Shown: positions 7,094-10,023 of the stretch, piece after piece | Numbering within the stretch: the stretch's first letter is position 1 | Layout: each line of letters starts with the position of its first letter | NCBI GenBank assembly: GCA_025201865.1 | Contig: MU602677.1 | Span: forward strand, 84,076 to 94,098 | Origin: Ramicandelaber brevisporus | Lineage: Eukaryota; Kickxellomycota; Ramicandelaberales; Ramicandelaberaceae | Length of the DNA: 10,023 nucleotides | Direction: 5' to 3' | The notes under the pieces: generated by a model | What the model saw: only the letters and a program-made list of their open reading frames with translations | The model's database searches: none | What the model was told of the DNA's origin: nothing | Made by a program: the position numbers and the translations under genes

Positions 7094-9118
7094 TTAATCA
7101 GTATATTCACTCAGCACTAATTCATCACCATCATCATCATCACATTCGTTATTACCTTGATTCACTAAGTTACATGGAGTGTTGACGTCAGATGTAGTTG
7201 TGTCCAATCGAGTAATGAGAAAGCATATGGAGTATGTTTTCCCATATAGTAATCGCAATACGAGGGCGGGAGATGTCGATATTTGATTGCCTTTATGCTC
7301 TATATGCTGATGCTTATTCCTAGCTTTTTTAGTGTAGCTACAATGACCACAATCAGACATAACACACAGCCAACCTTGAACAATATCTGGATGCTGTTGA
7401 TATGATCGACCAATGGCTGCTGCGAGAAATGGATTGCCAGTGTGTTGATTGCCATTGGCATCACTTCCAGCAATCTTAGCACTCTCTGGCAGAACAGAGC
7501 TATCAATCGACTTTCCATTGTATCCATGTTTTTGTTGCATGTGTGTGAACAGGCATTCCGGTACTAATCGGCATTCATGACAAATGAGCACTCCAGTCGT
7601 AATGTGATAGCCACCTCGAATTCCATTTATATAGAAATCATCCACTTTTAAATAATGAATGATGCGCCGCGCCTTCTTGCCAGTATGCTGCTGCTGCTGC
7701 TGAATATCGTCGTCTTCTTCACTATTGGCATGCTTTTGCTTCAGTAATGTACCATGAGAGTTTTGAATATGGACACATGCAGCGTTAATTGTTTTGTACG
7801 TTAATTCGCAATCCGGAACTGGACATGCCCATCGATCGTCTGAAGACCGACGGGTAAACGTGAAACTCTTACCACGCACGGTGATCTCAACCTCATGACT
7901 GTGTTCGCGCCGATGCCGGAAAAGTTGATTCCATGAATTAAAGAGACGCCGACAATATGAATATTCACATTTCCACTGTTTCTTCTGATTGGATACATCT
8001 GTAGTCTCATTCTGGTCAACATCATCTTGATTCTCATCTTGACTATTCAATCCTACGTGACTGTAGTCGAGTTTGTGTCGATTCATTCTGTTATTATAGG
8101 CTGTGGCAGCTCCATTTGCTTGGTCAATGCGAGTAATGAGAAAGTATGAGGTTAGCGATTTCCCAAAAAGTAATCGCAATACAAGTGCGGGAACGGTCAA
8201 TAGTTGCTCTTCCTGATGCTTATATTTCTTGTGATAACTCCTACCTTCGACTATATGGCCACAGTATCCGCAGTCAGAAGTAATACACAGCCAACCTTGT
8301 ACGATATTCTGATGATGCTGTAAATATGGATTGCCAATTGCGGATGCGAGAAGTGGGTTGCTAGTATGCTGATTTATACTGGGATCAGCATTTGCATTTA
8401 CTGCGCTATCTGGCAGAGTAGAGTTTTCTATCGATTTCTCATCATAACCATGTTTCTTTTGTAAATGATTAAGCAGACATTCTGGCACTAATCGACATTC
8501 GTAACAAATGAACACTCCAATAGTATTATGATAGTCACAGCGAACTCCATTCACATAAAAGTCATCTACATCGTGGAAATATAGATTTTTCCGAGTCTTC
8601 TGAGATAGTGGTTGCTGCTTCTGCTGGTGCCTCATAGTATTACCATGACATCTTCGTATATGCTTACATAGACCACGAATTGCTTTGTACGTCAGTTTAC
8701 AATCCAGAACTGGGCATGTCCATCGATCATCTAACGACTGCCGAGCCAGAGTGTAAGTCTTTCCGTGTATACTGAGTTCCATATGGGGCTTGTGCTCATG
8801 TCGGTGCATGTTCAGACTGCTGGTGGTTTTGAAACTACGACCACATCCGATATAATCGCAGATAAATTGACGCCGCTTCTTTGAAGTTATTGTGAACTGG
8901 TTCTGGTCATTGTCACTGTCATCTTCACTCTCGGATTTGATGTCGCCTTCGTCGCTCTCAACATCCGAGTCAGGTTCGACTTTGGTGTCAATGTCTGAAC
9001 TGTGCTGCTCGAGTTTGATATCACCTGTCGAGAGACTCGGCTCAAGCTTGACTTGCACGTCGACTGCTGCTGTTGCTGCTGCTACTGTTGGCTCTGCCTT
9101 GATCTTCACAGTCGACAT
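7094..9118 (-). CDS. Duplicated four-zinc-finger protein (C2H2 + OrsD-like fingers)
   Basis: This 674-residue protein is probably a nuclear DNA-binding regulator (inference). Residues 1-75 are acidic and carry five sumoylation-type motifs (K7, K24, K35, K46, K61). Two homologous modules follow, at 85-332 and 382-639. Each has four fingers: C-x4-C-x12-H-x3-H (C87/C92/H105/H109 and C384/C389/H402/H406), C-x4-C-x12-H-x4-H (C135 to H158 and C432 to H455), C-x2-C-x9-H-x4-H (C205 to H223 and C513 to H531) and C-x4-C-x12-H-x4-H (C278 to H301 and C585 to H608). All 32 ligands are intact. Fingers 3 and 4 resemble the paired fingers of the fungal OrsD/DUF3505 family, including the GW.C motif and a C-terminal hydrophobic block ending FLITR. 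An acidic 35-residue tail closes the protein. The start ATG is at 9116-9118. It is divergent from the small plus-strand frame, and no introns are seen. Origin from a domesticated mobile element is possible but unsupported here. Confidence 0.83.
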   Translation of the reverse strand: MSTVKIKAEPTVAAATAAVDVQVKLEPSLSTGDIKLEQHSSDIDTKVEPDSDVESDEGDIKSESEDDSDNDQNQFTITSKKRRQFICDYIGCGRSFKTTSSLNMHRHEHKPHMELSIHGKTYTLARQSLDDRWTCPVLDCKLTYKAIRGLCKHIRRCHGNTMRHQQKQQPLSQKTRKNLYFHDVDDFYVNGVRCDYHNTIGVFICYECRLVPECLLNHLQKKHGYDEKSIENSTLPDSAVNANADPSINQHTSNPLLASAIGNPYLQHHQNIVQGWLCITSDCGYCGHIVEGRSYHKKYKHQEEQLLTVPALVLRLLFGKSLTSYFLITRIDQANGAATAYNNRMNRHKLDYSHVGLNSQDENQDDVDQNETTDVSNQKKQWKCEYSYCRRLFNSWNQLFRHRREHSHEVEITVRGKSFTFTRRSSDDRWACPVPDCELTYKTINAACVHIQNSHGTLLKQKHANSEEDDDIQQQQQHTGKKARRIIHYLKVDDFYINGIRGGYHITTGVLICHECRLVPECLFTHMQQKHGYNGKSIDSSVLPESAKIAGSDANGNQHTGNPFLAAAIGRSYQQHPDIVQGWLCVMSDCGHCSYTKKARNKHQHIEHKGNQISTSPALVLRLLYGKTYSICFLITRLDTTTSDVNTPCNLVNQGNNECDDDDGDELVLSEYTD
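7202..7975 (-). repeat. Zinc-finger module copy 2 (residues 382-639)
   Basis: This is the second copy of the internal duplication. Toward its C-terminal end it keeps DNA-level identity with copy 1 at a constant 921-bp offset: 7209-7223 matches 8130-8144, 7248-7261 matches 8169-8182, and 7364-7378 matches 8285-8299. Confidence 0.9.
8123..8866 (-). repeat. Zinc-finger module copy 1 (residues 85-332)
   Basis: This is the first copy of the internal duplication. It shares the order finger, GK-S/Y-T linker, finger, VDDFY-NG-R block, finger, Asn-rich spacer, finger and PALVLRLL block with copy 2. The main length difference is in the spacer between fingers 2 and 3, where copy 2 carries a longer acidic/Gln-rich insert. 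Confidence 0.9.
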
Positions 9119-9375
9119 GGCTGGCTGGGTAGATCAGCTGTTCTGTTCTGTTCTGTTCTCTTCTGTTTTGTTGTTGGTAGTGGTCACTCTTCAGTCGAGT
9201 AGTAGAGAGCAGAGAGAGCAAACCAGTCACTTCGTTACAGCAAACAAAACAAAACAAACGCGAATAAAATCGACAAAGCGACTCCATCCCATCCACGCCG
9301 TATATCACAGCAACAGGCGTATTCATCATCAGCAACCGCTGCCACTGCAAGCAAGACAACCAGGAGTTGAAGTAG
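9119..9375. promoter_or_regulatory. Divergent spacer between zinc-finger gene and 76-codon frame
   Basis: These 257 bp separate two head-to-head start codons. They contain a pentamer array next to the zinc-finger start, AAAAC-type runs (about 9241-9257), an A/T-rich stretch around 9263-9269 and a TATA-like element (about 9299-9305) roughly 70 bp upstream of the plus-strand ATG. No element is certain. Confidence 0.4.
9141..9170. repeat. TTCTG pentamer array
   Basis: Six consecutive 5-bp units (four TTCTG, one TTCTC, one TTTTG) lie 22 bp upstream of the zinc-finger start codon, probably in its 5' UTR, where they read CAGAA on the transcript. Length polymorphism is likely. Confidence 0.85.
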
Positions 9376-9606
9376 ATGGAGATGAACTACACTCTTTTGT
9401 TTTCTAATGATAAAGCCGAAGTTTATATCTTGAACGAAGGATGTGAAGAAGATATCCAGTTCATAAGAAACACCTTTTATGGCCTCAAGAACAAGTCTCT
9501 GCTGGTCATCGATCAAGAATCAAACATACTGTTCCACATGCCCCATGAAGTGCCGAATAAAGCCTGTGTTACCAAGATGCGATTTGATCCGATAATGGAT
9601 GATTAA
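9376..9606 (+). CDS. Small protein of unknown function, 76 residues
   Basis: No family is recognised. The product is compositionally normal: mixed hydrophobic and charged, with no low-complexity run. It has a plausible alternating strand/helix pattern (YTLLF, AEVYIL, SLLVID, NILFHM), which suggests a small folded domain rather than a chance frame. No signal peptide or membrane segment is seen. An in-frame TAG (9373-9375) sits directly before the ATG, so the frame is either a complete short gene or a last exon whose splice acceptor coincides with that AG. Its stop codon is only 56 bp from the stop of the converging minus-strand gene. Base composition resembles the neighbouring genes. Confidence 0.45.
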   Translation: MEMNYTLLFSNDKAEVYILNEGCEEDIQFIRNTFYGLKNKSLLVIDQESNILFHMPHEVPNKACVTKMRFDPIMDD

Positions 9607-9662
9607 AGTGCAAGCTTTTCCTTGTTTAAGATTATCACTGAAAGTGTAACGAAGCAGTTGCT

Positions 9663-10023
9663 CTAACTTAGCGAAAAGTCTTCGCAGTCGGCAGGAGACT
9701 GAACCCATCCATCAAACGGCGCGATTGACTTGGCGAGGTTCTTGAGCTTGGAATGCCAAGTTGCTCCATTCTTCACATCTCGCATGGTCTTTCCACTCAC
9801 ATCCAGGTTCGTGGCACACTTTGCATGAGAACTGAGCAGCTGCACGGTTCGGTGATACCTCTCGAACAAGGCTCGCTTTGAAACCATTGAGATGGCAGCT
9901 GATCCACCTCTGGCAAAGGCGGCTGGTGATATTCCTTGCCTTCGTCCAGCAACACACACTTCTGGTGGAGCCATTGGTTTCTTCTGTTTCTTTGATTCTG
10001 GCTGTGGTGGAGACAATGCCTTC
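9663..10023 (-). CDS. 3' end of a gene running off the right edge, function unknown
   Basis: The frame is open from the right edge to TAG at 9663-9665 and gives the last 119 or so residues of a longer protein; no start codon lies inside the window. The visible part begins with a Lys-rich, nuclear-localisation-like patch (SKKQKKP), followed by an apparently helical, basic region with a few Cys and His residues and a Trp-containing end. It resembles no family I recognise. A ten-residue acidic and Ser-rich tail closes it. It converges on the 76-codon frame with 56 bp between stops, so their transcripts' 3' ends must nearly touch or overlap. Confidence 0.55.
   Translation of the reverse strand, partial: KALSPPQPESKKQKKPMAPPEVCVAGRRQGISPAAFARGGSAAISMVSKRALFERYHRTVQLLSSHAKCATNLDVSGKTMRDVKNGATWHSKLKNLAKSIAPFDGWVQSPADCEDFSLS

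Noticed and set aside
7094-9118. Zinc-finger gene as a transposon-encoded protein
   Set aside because: No transposase, recombinase, terminal inverted repeats or target-site duplications are visible around it. Resemblance to OrsD-type fingers alone is not enough.
8892-9407. Plus-strand frame of 171 codons over the zinc-finger N-terminus
   Set aside because: It is antisense to the SUMO-motif region; its Ser/Leu-rich start mirrors the acidic codons of the real gene, and it has no recognisable domain.

Overview
The window looks like nuclear DNA from a eukaryote with a compact genome, most likely an early-diverging (possibly zoosporic) fungus or a relative; this lineage call is an inference. Four long reading frames (625, 665, about 672 and 674 codons) run without a visible intron. 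They encode proteins with homopolymeric Gln, Ala and Gly tracts. Two encode recognisable eukaryotic nuclear factors, one a zinc-finger protein with fingers resembling the fungal OrsD family, and one a Ser/Thr- and Pro/Ala-rich protein with a signal peptide. No ribosomal RNA, tRNA, CRISPR array, transposase or other mobile element was seen.

Layout: 1-280 holds no supported gene, only a possible plus-strand poly(A) signal at 245-250. RBM25-like splicing factor (RRM plus C-terminal PWI) lies on minus at 281-2158. Head-to-head with it across 184 bp is NELF-B (COBRA1), plus, 2343-4340. NELF-B converges, with a 106-bp gap holding a TTTAAG array, on a minus-strand gene for a secreted low-complexity protein (4447-6465, or start at 6570). 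A roughly 0.6-kb gap follows. Next is a minus-strand zinc-finger gene (7094-9118) made of two copies of a four-finger module behind an N-terminal run of SUMO-acceptor motifs. Across a 257-bp divergent spacer is a 76-codon plus-strand frame (9376-9606). It converges, with only 56 bp between stops, on the 3' end of a minus-strand gene that leaves the window at the right edge.

The most notable items are a well-preserved NELF-B in an apparently non-animal genome, divergently paired with a splicing factor, and the duplicated C2H2/OrsD-like zinc-finger protein with clustered sumoylation motifs. RBM25 and NELF-B both act on nascent RNA polymerase II transcripts (splice-site choice and promoter-proximal pausing). 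Their shared intergenic promoter therefore invites a co-regulation hypothesis, which the sequence alone cannot prove. The other genes show no obvious functional link to each other.
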